NCBI GenBank assembly: GCA_964498015.1
Contig: CAZCFT010000050.1
Coordinates: 1-17,914, forward strand
DNA length: 17,914 bases
Reading direction: 5' to 3'
Source of the DNA: CAWEZN01 sp964498015
GTDB lineage: Bacteria > Zixibacteria > MSB-5A5 > GN15 > PGXB01
The translations under genes were made by a program, and so were the position numbers. This document shows positions 5,440-13,008 of the stretch, piece after piece (the first letter of the stretch is position 1; each line of letters starts with the position of its first letter). The notes below the pieces were generated by a model that saw only the letters and a program-made list of their open reading frames with translations, searched no databases and was not told the DNA's origin.

Positions 5440-6194
5440 ATAGCAACCTTTTCAAGCGGATGTGCGGCGGAAGCAAATTCTCTCAGGAGAACCATATCAT
5501 CATCTTTCTCAAATTGACTGCCGACGACCACAAATGACGCCCCCGCCAAAATTTTTTTCTCTGCTTCGTCCGGAGTTCTTATTCCCCCGCCGACTACAAG
5601 CGGAAGACTGATATAATCGGCCACTGCCGATATTAATTTTTCGGGGACTGAATTGAGCGCCGATGAGCCGGCCTCAAGGTAAATCAGCTTCATTCCAAGA
5701 TATTGAGCCGCCAGCGCATGTGCGCAGGCTATATCGGCCTTATCCGCCGGAATTGGCTGAGTATTGGAAATGAATTGAACTGAGGTTTGATTGCCCGAGT
5801 CAATCAAGATATATGCCGTCGGTATTGTTTCAAGGCCATATTCTTTGACCAGAGGCGCACCTTTGACCTGCTCGTCAATCAAATACTGGGGATTACGGCC
5901 GGAAATCAGTGAAGAAAATAGAATGGCGTCGGCATGACGAGATATCTGACTATGTGAGCCGGGAAATACTATTACCGGCAGATTGGTATGTTCTTTCACT
6001 TCTTTGACAATACAATGGAAATTAGAGCTGATAACAAAGCTTGAGCCTATCAAAATGGCATCAACCTCGCATTTTTCAGCCTGCTCGGATAATCGGAGCA
6101 TTTTTCTTTCGGGAAGGCGGTCAGGATCAACAAGAAGTAAGAAACCGCCGCCCCTCCTTGATTTTACATCTATTAGACTCTCGAAAACAGTCAT
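5436..6194 (-). CDS. Geranylgeranylglyceryl/heptaprenylglyceryl phosphate synthase (group II GGGPS, PcrB-like)
   Basis: A 252-residue TIM-barrel prenyltransferase. Blocks of the GGGPS family are visible in order: LLLVDPDRLP (about 18-27), AILIGSSF (about 45-52), VIVFPGSHSQIS (about 74-85), YLEAGSSA (about 172-179) and VVGGGIRTPDEA (about 202-213), followed by G-A-S-F-V-V-V-G-S for phosphate binding. The family joins a prenyl diphosphate to sn-glycerol 1-phosphate through an ether bond, the first step of archaeal-type lipid synthesis; the group II type also occurs in FCB bacteria. Substrate chain length cannot be read from sequence. The ATG at 6194 is chosen because it lies four bases after the alaS stop and aligns with short N-termini of the family; an in-frame GTG at 6221 would overlap alaS by 23 bases. 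The 3' end overlaps gmhA by four bases. Confidence 0.88.
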   Translation of the reverse strand: MTVFESLIDVKSRRGGGFLLLVDPDRLPERKMLRLSEQAEKCEVDAILIGSSFVISSNFHCIVKEVKEHTNLPVIVFPGSHSQISRHADAILFSSLISGRNPQYLIDEQVKGAPLVKEYGLETIPTAYILIDSGNQTSVQFISNTQPIPADKADIACAHALAAQYLGMKLIYLEAGSSALNSVPEKLISAVADYISLPLVVGGGIRTPDEAEKKILAGASFVVVGSQFEKDDDMVLLREFASAAHPLEKVAI

Positions 6195-6198
6195 CCTC

Positions 6199-8850
6199 TC
6201 AGCCTTTCTCAACCGCTTCACCTAGTTTAACCTTAAGGGTCTTGAAAAATTCCTCTATATTTACCGAGGATGGCACCGTCCCCTGCGCAAAATTTTCCTT
6301 GCCGCCGCCTTTGCCATTAAATTCCTGCAAAATGCTGCCTGAAAATGAGCCAACGTTAATGGGAACCCCCGGGCTGCTTGATGCCATAAATATAATTTTA
6401 TCACCTATTTTCCCGAGGGCGGTGCTTATCAGAGGATAATTTACATTTTTTCCGCTATCAATCCAGCCGGCCATTTCGTCAGATTCAACGTCACCAAAAT
6501 CATGAGATCTCCAGGCCAGAGAACCAATTTTCGTCTCATTACCCAACGCAGAAGCGCCACCAGAATATTTATTGGCCTTCAACCTCCTATTTTCCTTCTC
6601 CAGTCTAGAAAATTCCTCTTTTAAGTCTTCGATGGCTTTCGCGATTTGTTCTTCGGGGCGATTGAGTGTCGCAGAGATTAATTCCACGGTATGCTTCTGT
6701 TCAGAAATCTTGCGCAGAGCTTCGCCGCCGGTAATGGCTTCTATGCGCCGGACACCGGAGGCAATGCCGGCCTCAAGGGTGATAATAAAAGGGCCTATTT
6801 GGGAAATTATATCAACATGCGTCCCACCGCACAATTCCTTAGAAAAATCTGCGATCGAAACTACTCGTACCTTACTCCCATATTTTTCTCCAAAGATTGC
6901 CATGGCGCCTGATTTCTTGGCCTTTTCAAGCTCATCCTCAGTCGTCAACACAGGACTTCCGGACAGGATTTTCTCATTGACCATCAGTTCTACCTCACTG
7001 ATTTCTTCCGCTGTCATTGGCTTAAAGTGGGAAAAATCAAAACGGAGCTTGTCCGGCCCGACATAAGAACCCGACTGATACACATGCTCTCCCAAGACTT
7101 TTCTCAATGCGGCCTGAAGGAGATGAGTGGCCGTGTGATTCCGCATGATATCCCATCGTCGGCTTTCGTCTATCGAGAATCTGGCGGAGGCGCCTTTAAG
7201 CTGAGTAAGATTGTTGTATCCTTTCTCGATGACATCGCAAAGGTGTACAATAGCATCTTCAAATTTGACAAGTGAAGTCACCTTTGCCTTGAACAGTTCG
7301 TGCTCGACTGTCCCGATGTCGCCAATCTGTCCGCCCGATTCGACATAAAAAGCAGTCTTGTCGGGTATAATGGCCAATCTGTCGGCTGATTGACTCGGAA
7401 TCTGCAATACTTCGAGAATTTTAGCATTTATAGAAAAATCATTTCGGATGAATTCAGTGTGACAGCTTATCGCCGTGTCTGATTTCTGCAGGATATCTAA
7501 GATGGCCTGGTTTTCTTTGCCAAGAGCGCCGTCAAACTGTGATGATTGCCGCGCTTTTTCCTGTTGCTTGGCCATTGCTTTCTCGAATCCGGCCATATCA
7601 AGGAGGAGTCCTTTTTCCTCTGCCATGATTGAAGTCAGATCCGCCGGAAAGCCATAAGTATCGTACAATTTGAATATTTCCTCGCCCGGTATGACGGTCA
7701 TATTGGAGGATTTCATCTTGCGGGCTATATCTTCGAACAGCTCCAAACCATTGTCAAGCGTGCGGCTGAATGATTCTTCTTCGGCGCGAATAACATTTTC
7801 AATATGCTCTTGCCGCCTCTTTATTTCGGGATAGACGCCACCCATCAAACCGACCAGAGTCGGCGCCAGCTTATAAATAAATGGCTCATGCATATTCAGC
7901 AATCTGCCATGACGAGAGGCGCGGCGCAAAATTCGGCGAAGAACATACCCCTGTTTCTCATTGGAAAGGCCGCCTCCGTCGGCGATGCAAAATGTCAGCG
8001 CCCTTAAGTGGTCGGCGATCACCCGATGAGATAGCCCTTGAGCGTCCGGCGAATATTTTTTTTCGCACAGCACGCTTATCTGTTCCAAAATAGGAATAAA
8101 CAGGTCGGTCTCGTAATTAGAATGGACCTTTTGCATGATACTGGCAATTCTCTCCAGACCGGCGCCGGTGTCCACAGAAGGACGAGGCAGAGATTCGGTG
8201 ATCCCGTCCGGTTTTGTATCATATTGCATAAATACCAGATTCCAGATTTCGCAGTACCGGTCGCATTCGCAATTCACCCCGCATGTCGGTTTCCCGCAAC
8301 TGAATTCGGGTCCCCTATCAAAGTGGATTTCACTGCACGGGCCATTAGGACCGGTTTCGCCCATCGACCAGTAGTTGGATTCCCTGCCGAAACGCAAAAT
8401 CCGGCCATTTCTTAACTCCGGCGCTATCTTATTCCAAAGGGCGAAGGCTTCGTCATCATCTTCATAAACAGTGGCATAAAGTTTGTTCGGAGACAACTGA
8501 AGGACTTTGGTTACCCACTCCCAGCCGAATTTGATAGCCTCCTCCTTAAAATAATCTCCGAATGAAAAATTTCCCAGCATTTCAAAAAAAGTATGGTGTC
8601 GTCCGGTGCGCCCCACATTTTCAAGGTCATTATGTTTCCCGCCGGCTCGCATGCATTTTTGGACCGTAACCGCCCGCTTATATTCCGCCTTTTTCTTACC
8701 GGTGAAAATATCTTTGAACTGGTTCATGCCCGCGTTGGTGAAAAGAATAGTCGGGTCCTCAAATGGAATAACTGGCGATGAGGCGATCTCTTTATGATCT
8801 TTACTCTTAAAGTAATCGACAAACGATTGTCTTATATCTGAAGCTTTAAT
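6199..8850 (-). CDS. alaS: Alanine-tRNA ligase, with a probable ATT start codon
   Basis: An 883-residue class II synthetase with the full AlaRS plan: aminoacylation core (F-T-N-A-G-M-N-Q-F-K-D motif at about 37-47, R-x-x-G-K-H-N-D-L-E-N-V-G-R-T-G-R-H-H-T near 68-88, a Cys-rich strap, and G-A-G-L-E-R-I), the editing domain zinc residues HTATH (572-576) and CGGTH (674-678), and a C-Ala/DHHA1 end with G-K-G-G-G-K (about 846-851). It charges tRNA-Ala and hydrolyses mischarged Ser/Gly. The first ATG in frame (8727) would delete the conserved first 41 residues. Upstream, the frame runs without ATG, GTG or TTG to a TGA at 8866-8868. The family-typical N-terminus K-A-S-D-I-R-Q follows an ATT at 8850, with AGGAG seven bases before it. 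An ATT start as in infC is the best reading; a sequence error is the alternative. It overlaps the recX stop by five bases. Confidence 0.93.
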   Translation of the reverse strand: MKASDIRQSFVDYFKSKDHKEIASSPVIPFEDPTILFTNAGMNQFKDIFTGKKKAEYKRAVTVQKCMRAGGKHNDLENVGRTGRHHTFFEMLGNFSFGDYFKEEAIKFGWEWVTKVLQLSPNKLYATVYEDDDEAFALWNKIAPELRNGRILRFGRESNYWSMGETGPNGPCSEIHFDRGPEFSCGKPTCGVNCECDRYCEIWNLVFMQYDTKPDGITESLPRPSVDTGAGLERIASIMQKVHSNYETDLFIPILEQISVLCEKKYSPDAQGLSHRVIADHLRALTFCIADGGGLSNEKQGYVLRRILRRASRHGRLLNMHEPFIYKLAPTLVGLMGGVYPEIKRRQEHIENVIRAEEESFSRTLDNGLELFEDIARKMKSSNMTVIPGEEIFKLYDTYGFPADLTSIMAEEKGLLLDMAGFEKAMAKQQEKARQSSQFDGALGKENQAILDILQKSDTAISCHTEFIRNDFSINAKILEVLQIPSQSADRLAIIPDKTAFYVESGGQIGDIGTVEHELFKAKVTSLVKFEDAIVHLCDVIEKGYNNLTQLKGASARFSIDESRRWDIMRNHTATHLLQAALRKVLGEHVYQSGSYVGPDKLRFDFSHFKPMTAEEISEVELMVNEKILSGSPVLTTEDELEKAKKSGAMAIFGEKYGSKVRVVSIADFSKELCGGTHVDIISQIGPFIITLEAGIASGVRRIEAITGGEALRKISEQKHTVELISATLNRPEEQIAKAIEDLKEEFSRLEKENRRLKANKYSGGASALGNETKIGSLAWRSHDFGDVESDEMAGWIDSGKNVNYPLISTALGKIGDKIIFMASSSPGVPINVGSFSGSILQEFNGKGGGKENFAQGTVPSSVNIEEFFKTLKVKLGEAVEKG

Positions 8851-9487
8851 CTTTATTCTCCTCTCTCATTAATCTATCGAAAGCTGTTTTCGCCGCTCGA
8901 TAACCAATGGAGCGGCGAGAAAGATAATTATACGCTTTGGTTCGAGCGGTTTCAAGCTTAAATTTGGACAGATACCGCCAGCGGGCGCGAAGCAATCTTT
9001 CGGCCATTTCGGTTTCATCCGCGCTCTCAATGAATTCGGCGACCACTTCAGCGGCCAGTCGATGCGGAATCAATTTGGATTGTAAATAAGCGACAAGAAA
9101 TGGCCTTCCGGCTGGTTTTCGGCGCAAGAGCGATTCGACCGTCTGGCGGGCAAATAGAGCATCATCAAGCATCCCCATGCGGCGAAGCTCGGCAAGCGTT
9201 TGACCAGCGACCTTGGGCGAATATCCTTTCTCCCGCATCTTCCTGCTTAGCATTCCTGATGAATATCCCCGCATTGAGAGAATGTAAAGCGCATAATCCA
9301 TTGCCATTCTTGAATTGGATTCTCTGATAAGCTTTTCTATCAATTCTTCTCTCAACGAAATTCCAGCCCTTAGACCATATTCTTCCGCTATAGTTCTGGA
9401 AAAAATAATTGACCTGCCGTCCGACAGGCTCAGGATTAAAGTTTTCCCTCTTTTCTTGATATTCTCAATCAATAATTCGTCGGCCAT
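8846..9487 (-). CDS. recX: Regulatory protein RecX
   Basis: A 213-residue RecX with its repeated three-helix modules from about residue 60 on: A-L-Y-I-L-S-M-R-G-Y-S-S-G-M-L-S-R-K-M-R-E-K-G-Y (about 67-89), L-R-R-M-G-M-L-D-D-A-L-F-A-R (about 101-114) and a C-terminal Y-L-S-R-R-S-I-G-Y. RecX caps and disassembles RecA filaments, limiting recombination and the SOS response. The N-terminal 60 residues form a small beta-rich extension seen in many RecX proteins. recA, the usual neighbour, is absent; instead recX heads an operon with alaS, overlapping it by five bases, and its coding sequence contains the alaS ribosome site. Its own ATG has no strong Shine-Dalgarno. Confidence 0.88.
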   Translation of the reverse strand: MADELLIENIKKRGKTLILSLSDGRSIIFSRTIAEEYGLRAGISLREELIEKLIRESNSRMAMDYALYILSMRGYSSGMLSRKMREKGYSPKVAGQTLAELRRMGMLDDALFARQTVESLLRRKPAGRPFLVAYLQSKLIPHRLAAEVVAEFIESADETEMAERLLRARWRYLSKFKLETARTKAYNYLSRRSIGYRAAKTAFDRLMREENKD

Positions 9488-9536
9488 AATCTTAAATTAC
9501 AAAAATCCGGCATCCATTCAATAAAAAAGCTGACCA

Positions 9537-9565
9537 TTGCATAATGAGAAGAAGCTCTTTATCTT
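9537..9565 (+). promoter_or_regulatory. Weak candidate promoter for the cupin gene
   Basis: TTGCAT (9537-9542) and TATCTT (9560-9565) are separated by 17 bp, within the 104-bp divergent gap between recX and the cupin gene. The -35 match is poor (3/6). The predicted start near 9572 gives a 20-base leader holding the strong ribosome site AAAGGAG. Confidence 0.28.
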
Positions 9566-9591
9566 ATCGAGAAACATAAAGGAGAAAAAGT

Positions 9592-9939
9592 ATGCCAATT
9601 CGAAGATATTCAGAAATTCCGGAGATCAGGATAACTTCCGGCGATGTTGTTGGCGTAACAAAAAAAATCCCAGTCGGAAAAGATGAGGGGTGGGAGGGGT
9701 ACACCATGCGAGTATTTAAGATCGCCCCCGGCGGCCACGCCCCAAAGCACAAGCATGACTGGGAGCATGTCAATTATATTATCGCCGGAAAAGGGAAATT
9801 AGTTCTTGACGGCAAAGATTATGAAATCTCGGAAAAAGATTTCGCCTTTATTCCTCCTAATGTCCTGCACCAGTTCCAGAATCCATTTGATAAAGATTTC
9901 GAATTTATCTGCATCGTACCGAATAGGGGTGAGTATTAG
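9592..9939 (+). CDS. Single-domain cupin protein
   Basis: A 115-residue protein with both cupin motifs. Motif 1 is G-G-H-A-P-K-H-K-H-D-W-E-H with metal-ligand candidates His53, His55 and Glu58; motif 2 is F-I-P-P-N-V-L-H-Q-F-Q-N with His93. A complete ligand set suggests metal binding (Mn, Fe, Ni or Zn), but the reaction or ligand cannot be told; small cupins of this kind include dioxygenases, isomerases and sugar- or signal-binding proteins. It is one of only three plus-strand genes, standing alone between two minus-strand units, and has an excellent ribosome site (AAAGGAG) before its ATG. Confidence 0.85.
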   Translation: MPIRRYSEIPEIRITSGDVVGVTKKIPVGKDEGWEGYTMRVFKIAPGGHAPKHKHDWEHVNYIIAGKGKLVLDGKDYEISEKDFAFIPPNVLHQFQNPFDKDFEFICIVPNRGEY

Positions 9940-9985
9940 GGAAATATTGTGTTGAAACAAAAATGAAAAGAGTTCCCCCCTGCCC

Positions 9986-10552
9986 TCAGTCGGCCTTAGC
10001 ATTTAAATGTCGCGGCATCATTTCGATACATTCCTCCGGGCAGATTTTTATACACAGACCGCACCCATAGCATTTCTCCCGATCCACAAGCATCTCGCCC
10101 CCGACCATTTTTCTGGCCTTAAAATAGCAGACCTCGACACAAATACCGCAATGAGTGCAATTTTCAAGTTGCGTTATTTCAATATAAGTACCGGGATCGC
10201 ATCTTTCGGCGCTGTTTAAAAAATAGCCGCAACAATCATCACAACAAAAACAGATGCCATCAACCGTCGTTCTGTCCTTCACGTCTCTAAAAGGGCGAGC
10301 TACCAGATGCTTATCTCTGGCTTCCTGCAGAATTTTATCTACCTCGCCATAGGAGATTTCTTTCATTCCCGAACTGGAAGACTCGTAATCGCCCCGAAAC
10401 ATCAGGCAAACATCAAGACGCGATCTGGCGCAGAAGCCTCGGCTTTCCCTGCAACCGCAGTTGGAAACCCAGTACCGATCACGCTGATTTATTAAAGCTC
10501 CGGCTTCATCAAGAGTGCAGACAAAATGCATGTTAAAATCCTGAGCGTTCAT
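9986..10552 (-). CDS. 4Fe-4S protein with an additional N-terminal cysteine region
   Basis: A 188-residue cytoplasmic protein ending in a two-cluster ferredoxin domain: C132-x2-C135-x2-C138-x3-C142, then C161-x2-C164-x2-C167-x3-C171 followed by Pro. The first motif is followed by Y rather than Pro. The N-terminal half has its own cysteines, Cys32, Cys34, Cys41 and Cys49 (N-C-G-C-R then C-x7-C) and a dense group at 101-108 (C-F-C-C-D-D-C-C), which could hold another cluster or metal. Similar proteins occur beside redox enzymes as electron carriers, but no partner oxidoreductase is in the window. The ATG has GGAG six bases upstream. It follows the GyrI-like gene after 14 bp and is probably co-transcribed with it. 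Electron donor and acceptor are unknown. Confidence 0.82.
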   Translation of the reverse strand: MNAQDFNMHFVCTLDEAGALINQRDRYWVSNCGCRESRGFCARSRLDVCLMFRGDYESSSSGMKEISYGEVDKILQEARDKHLVARPFRDVKDRTTVDGICFCCDDCCGYFLNSAERCDPGTYIEITQLENCTHCGICVEVCYFKARKMVGGEMLVDREKCYGCGLCIKICPEECIEMMPRHLNAKAD

Positions 10553-10566
10553 ATGGTTCTCCGATA

Positions 10567-11184
10567 CTATTCCATCGGTTGCCTGATGATTGTTTTCATT
10601 TTTTCCGGCGCGATTCGACGAAAATCGCTTATATAAATCTCGTGGAGCTTCTCTCTTGGCTTACGCCCCAGGTCTTTAATGAAATCGAGCGCTTGTGATA
10701 CGGTCGCCTCTTCGGTGGAAAATGGCCCGATATGCATGGTCTGAGCCGCCTTTCCTTCATAATAGGACTCGAATCTGATTTTTAGGAGAGCCGGATGGTT
10801 CTTCTTTTTCTCCAGTCCCTCTACAGCCTCTTTGACAATCTTCTTCGTCACAAAATCCGGTTGCATGATCATCAAAGTCCATTTCCAAGAGCTTCTTTTC
10901 TCAAAAGAAAAACCTTCCTTTTCATCGGTCCACCACAAGCCTTCAAGAGGCATAACCTTATAATCTATCCCGCCGTCAGATTTCTTAAGCGTGAATTTTA
11001 TTGTATATGAGAGGCTATAAAGCGCTTCTATAGCCTCCTGAAATAGGGGAGACCGATTGGGATCCCCCTGACCGTCAATCATCAGAAAATTCATCTTGGG
11101 AACATCGACCATTTCTACTTTCTTGGAGGGAGGGGAATAGAGTTGCTTATGCTCCTTTTTGAGATCGAGAGTTTTTACCGTCAA
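10567..11184 (-). CDS. GyrI-like small-molecule-binding domain protein
   Basis: A 205-residue protein of the stand-alone GyrI-like/YdhM-type family. Visible are the N-terminal F-L-M-I-D-G-Q-G-D-P-N motif (about 33-43), A-I-E-A-L-Y-S-L-S-Y-T-I-K-F, M-P-L-E-G-L-W-W, and the C-terminal H-I-G-P-F-S-T-E-E with H-E-I-Y-I-S-D-F-R-R, all typical of this family. GyrI-like domains bind small hydrophobic ligands and can act as effector sensors, and some have hydrolase activity; this one has no DNA-binding domain. The start is a TTG at 11184 with AAAGGAG four bases before it; the first in-frame ATG would remove 24 residues. A 21-codon signal-peptide-like reading frame ends two bases before this TTG. Confidence 0.82.
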   Translation of the reverse strand: MTVKTLDLKKEHKQLYSPPSKKVEMVDVPKMNFLMIDGQGDPNRSPLFQEAIEALYSLSYTIKFTLKKSDGGIDYKVMPLEGLWWTDEKEGFSFEKRSSWKWTLMIMQPDFVTKKIVKEAVEGLEKKKNHPALLKIRFESYYEGKAAQTMHIGPFSTEEATVSQALDFIKDLGRKPREKLHEIYISDFRRIAPEKMKTIIRQPME

Positions 11185-11185
11185 G

Positions 11186-11251
11186 TTACTCCTTTATGGC
11201 CGATATGGCCGACCAACTCATCAGGCAGATTACCGCCAGCAAAATCTTCAT
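11186..11251 (-). CDS. 21-codon signal-peptide-like reading frame upstream of the GyrI-like gene
   Basis: A short frame begins MKILLAVICLMSW and ends in S-A-I-S-A-I-K-E, stop TAA at 11186. It has a Lys, a hydrophobic core and an A-x-A-like end, the shape of a complete export signal with nothing after it. Its stop lies within the ribosome-site spacer of the TTG start of the next gene. No Shine-Dalgarno is seen before its ATG. It may be a leader peptide that couples translation, the remnant of a lost exported gene, or chance. Confidence 0.3.
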   Translation of the reverse strand: MKILLAVICLMSWSAISAIKE

Positions 11252-11745
11252 AATTAATGTAAATAAACCGCGCCAAAAATAAAGGGGGGAGTGAAAGTTT
11301 TTTAGCATTGTTTTTATCAGGCTCGCAATCTTCGCCTATAGGAGAAAGCCCGCCTCCCCCTCGGAAGCGGGCTTTCAGCCATGAAGAAAAGAAGGACGGC
11401 AACTCTTAAAAAGTCTGAGCTATGAGACAGACGATTAACCCACAAATTAGGCCGTCTTGGTTTATTAGTCAGCAACACCGATGCCTGCCTGACTCGACCC
11501 GCCGCGTAATCTTGTAATTCTTTATGGGAGAGCCAGTTAGCTCGACGGCAAATTGAGACTGTACAATCATGTTCATTCTCAACTCGCAATTTCATACGAA
11601 ATGGCGGCAAGACATTTCTGCAAGTCGTTGTATAGTAATTAATTACAAAATACGAATCCCCCCTCCAAATTCGCAAATTTATACGATGTTCAAGATATAT
11701 AGTTTAAGTGGAGCAGGTGGTTGCGGCAATTTCTATTTGGAACAC
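11252..11745. other. Non-coding stretch of about 0.5 kb
   Basis: No convincing gene is seen between the beta-helix gene and the GyrI-like gene. It holds a strong hairpin at 11345-11375 (listed separately), a weak GTCTG/CAGAC stem followed by TTTTT on the minus strand (about 11432-11408), and a perfect 12-bp palindrome GTAATTAATTAC (11635-11646) in an AT-rich part. A 119-codon frame at 11317-11676 on the minus strand has an unlikely composition and runs through the hairpin. It may contain the promoter of the GyrI-like gene or an untranslated RNA, but nothing specific is recognised. Confidence 0.5.
11345..11375. terminator. Strong GC-rich hairpin, terminator-like
   Basis: AAAGCCCGC (11345-11353) pairs perfectly with GCGGGCTTT (11367-11375) over 9 bp with a 13-base loop. 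The arms carry A and T ends, so it can act on either strand, but only three T residues follow the GC part. On the minus strand it would end transcripts coming from the beta-helix unit before the GyrI-like gene. Confidence 0.5.
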
Positions 11746-12993
11746 TTATCTCTTGTCTGACAATATCTTGGATCTGAGGTCTTTCCCCTGCGGGCCACCA
11801 TATAGTCCGATATCCGAACGGGAACCATCGATATCTGAGGTTTCCAGATGGCCGGCGTTTATTGCCGGCGAGTCTTCCTTCAATAGAAAAATGCCCTCCC
11901 CGATAAATTTGGGGTCGATCGATAGATTTCCATTGAGATCGGTCTGGTCCCAGATGTCGCGATAATTTCCTTCTTTATTATTCCAAACGATATTATAAGC
12001 AAATTCCCATTTGGCCCAGTCGCCATAATTCCATACTCCCACACAGGGACAGACCCATTCCTTCCGCCACCCATTATTTGTAATAATATTATTGATTATT
12101 CTCCCCCTGCACCCTGTCGACCATGGGGCCACTCCGCAGTTGCCGTTATGATTGACAACATTATTGTCAATATCCATGAAAGCTTCACCCGTTGCGATTA
12201 TACCCCAACCCAAATTATCCACAACGGCGTTATTGCGAGCAATGACATTAGACGTCCCAAAAGCCCCAATCCCTTTCCAATATCCTGAGACAATATTGCG
12301 ATAAGCGATACAAGTAGCATCCCAGGTAACTCCAATACCGGCTCCACGGCCATCCTTTATCAGGCAATCGGTTACAATGGCCGATGCCCCCCGGTATAGC
12401 GCAATTCCATCCCAACCATTGTTGGCAATATCGCATCGATCGATATATAACTCCGCGCCTTCGCGGCCGAAAATCCCGCCAATACCCACGACGACCGTGT
12501 CAATACGGTGGTCATTATTGATTATGTTTAGCGACCGGGCATGCAGGACTGAATTGCGAACGACTATAGCCGCGTCCGTGGCGTTGCCGTCGGGATCGCG
12601 TTTACCTCTAGTTATCGTCAGATTTTCGATTGCAGAATTCGGCGAGTCAAGGAAAAAAATGCCGTAGCCGGCATTGGTTCTTACTATCGATTTGTTTCTA
12701 TCAGAGCCAATAATGTGTAAAGACTTGTCTTTTACGATAAAACCATACCGCGCTTTGACCGGCGTTCTCTGTTCAGCGCAATTGCCGCAAAGAGAATCAA
12801 TAAAATCGACGGGATTAGCCTCAACGGTCTTTTCCCCTATCAAAATTGTGTCGCCGTCTGAGGCGTAGTCGATAACAGCTTGAAGGTTAGAGCCGCGCTC
12901 AATCGTCAGGGTCTCAGACAAAGACCCCTGTGGAAAAAAAATTATGAGTGCGACGGCAATGAGAAATCCTGTCCCGGCGCCAGTTCCATTCAT
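11746..12993 (-). CDS. Exported right-handed parallel beta-helix repeat protein
   Basis: A 415-residue protein with a signal peptide (hydrophobic core F-L-I-A-V-A-L-I-I-F-F, cleavage near S-L-S-E), then a typical entry I-E-R-G-S-N-L-Q-A-V-I-D-Y-A-S-D-G-D-T-I. From about residue 90 to 330 it shows short repeats of the pectate-lyase/NosD-like kind, N-N-x-x-x-x-N-G-W-G-I, e.g. I-A-N-N-G-W-D-G-I, V-D-N-L-G-W-G-I and V-N-H-N-G-N-C-G-V. The end (S-P-A-I-N-A-G, S-D-I-G-L-Y-G-G-P) is the closing motif common in such surface proteins. It is probably periplasmic or surface bound and may bind or cleave polysaccharide; no catalytic triad could be fixed by eye. The ATG at 12993 is preferred over a TTG at 13002. 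It lies 15 bp after the DUF4846 gene, probably one operon. Confidence 0.83.
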   Translation of the reverse strand: MNGTGAGTGFLIAVALIIFFPQGSLSETLTIERGSNLQAVIDYASDGDTILIGEKTVEANPVDFIDSLCGNCAEQRTPVKARYGFIVKDKSLHIIGSDRNKSIVRTNAGYGIFFLDSPNSAIENLTITRGKRDPDGNATDAAIVVRNSVLHARSLNIINNDHRIDTVVVGIGGIFGREGAELYIDRCDIANNGWDGIALYRGASAIVTDCLIKDGRGAGIGVTWDATCIAYRNIVSGYWKGIGAFGTSNVIARNNAVVDNLGWGIIATGEAFMDIDNNVVNHNGNCGVAPWSTGCRGRIINNIITNNGWRKEWVCPCVGVWNYGDWAKWEFAYNIVWNNKEGNYRDIWDQTDLNGNLSIDPKFIGEGIFLLKEDSPAINAGHLETSDIDGSRSDIGLYGGPQGKDLRSKILSDKR

Positions 12994-13008
12994 CAAGTGC
13001 AAAAATAA

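Noticed and set aside
6199..8727. alaS starting at the first in-frame ATG (8727)
   Set aside because: This would remove 41 residues that match the AlaRS N-terminus, including part of the catalytic core, while a good ribosome site lies before the ATT at 8850.
11181..11402. 73-codon minus-strand frame ahead of the GyrI-like gene
   Set aside because: It starts within the terminator-like hairpin and has no domain or ribosome site.
11317..11676. 119-codon minus-strand frame in the non-coding stretch
   Set aside because: Arg-rich, unlike any family I know, no ribosome site, and its end is the hairpin at 11345-11375.
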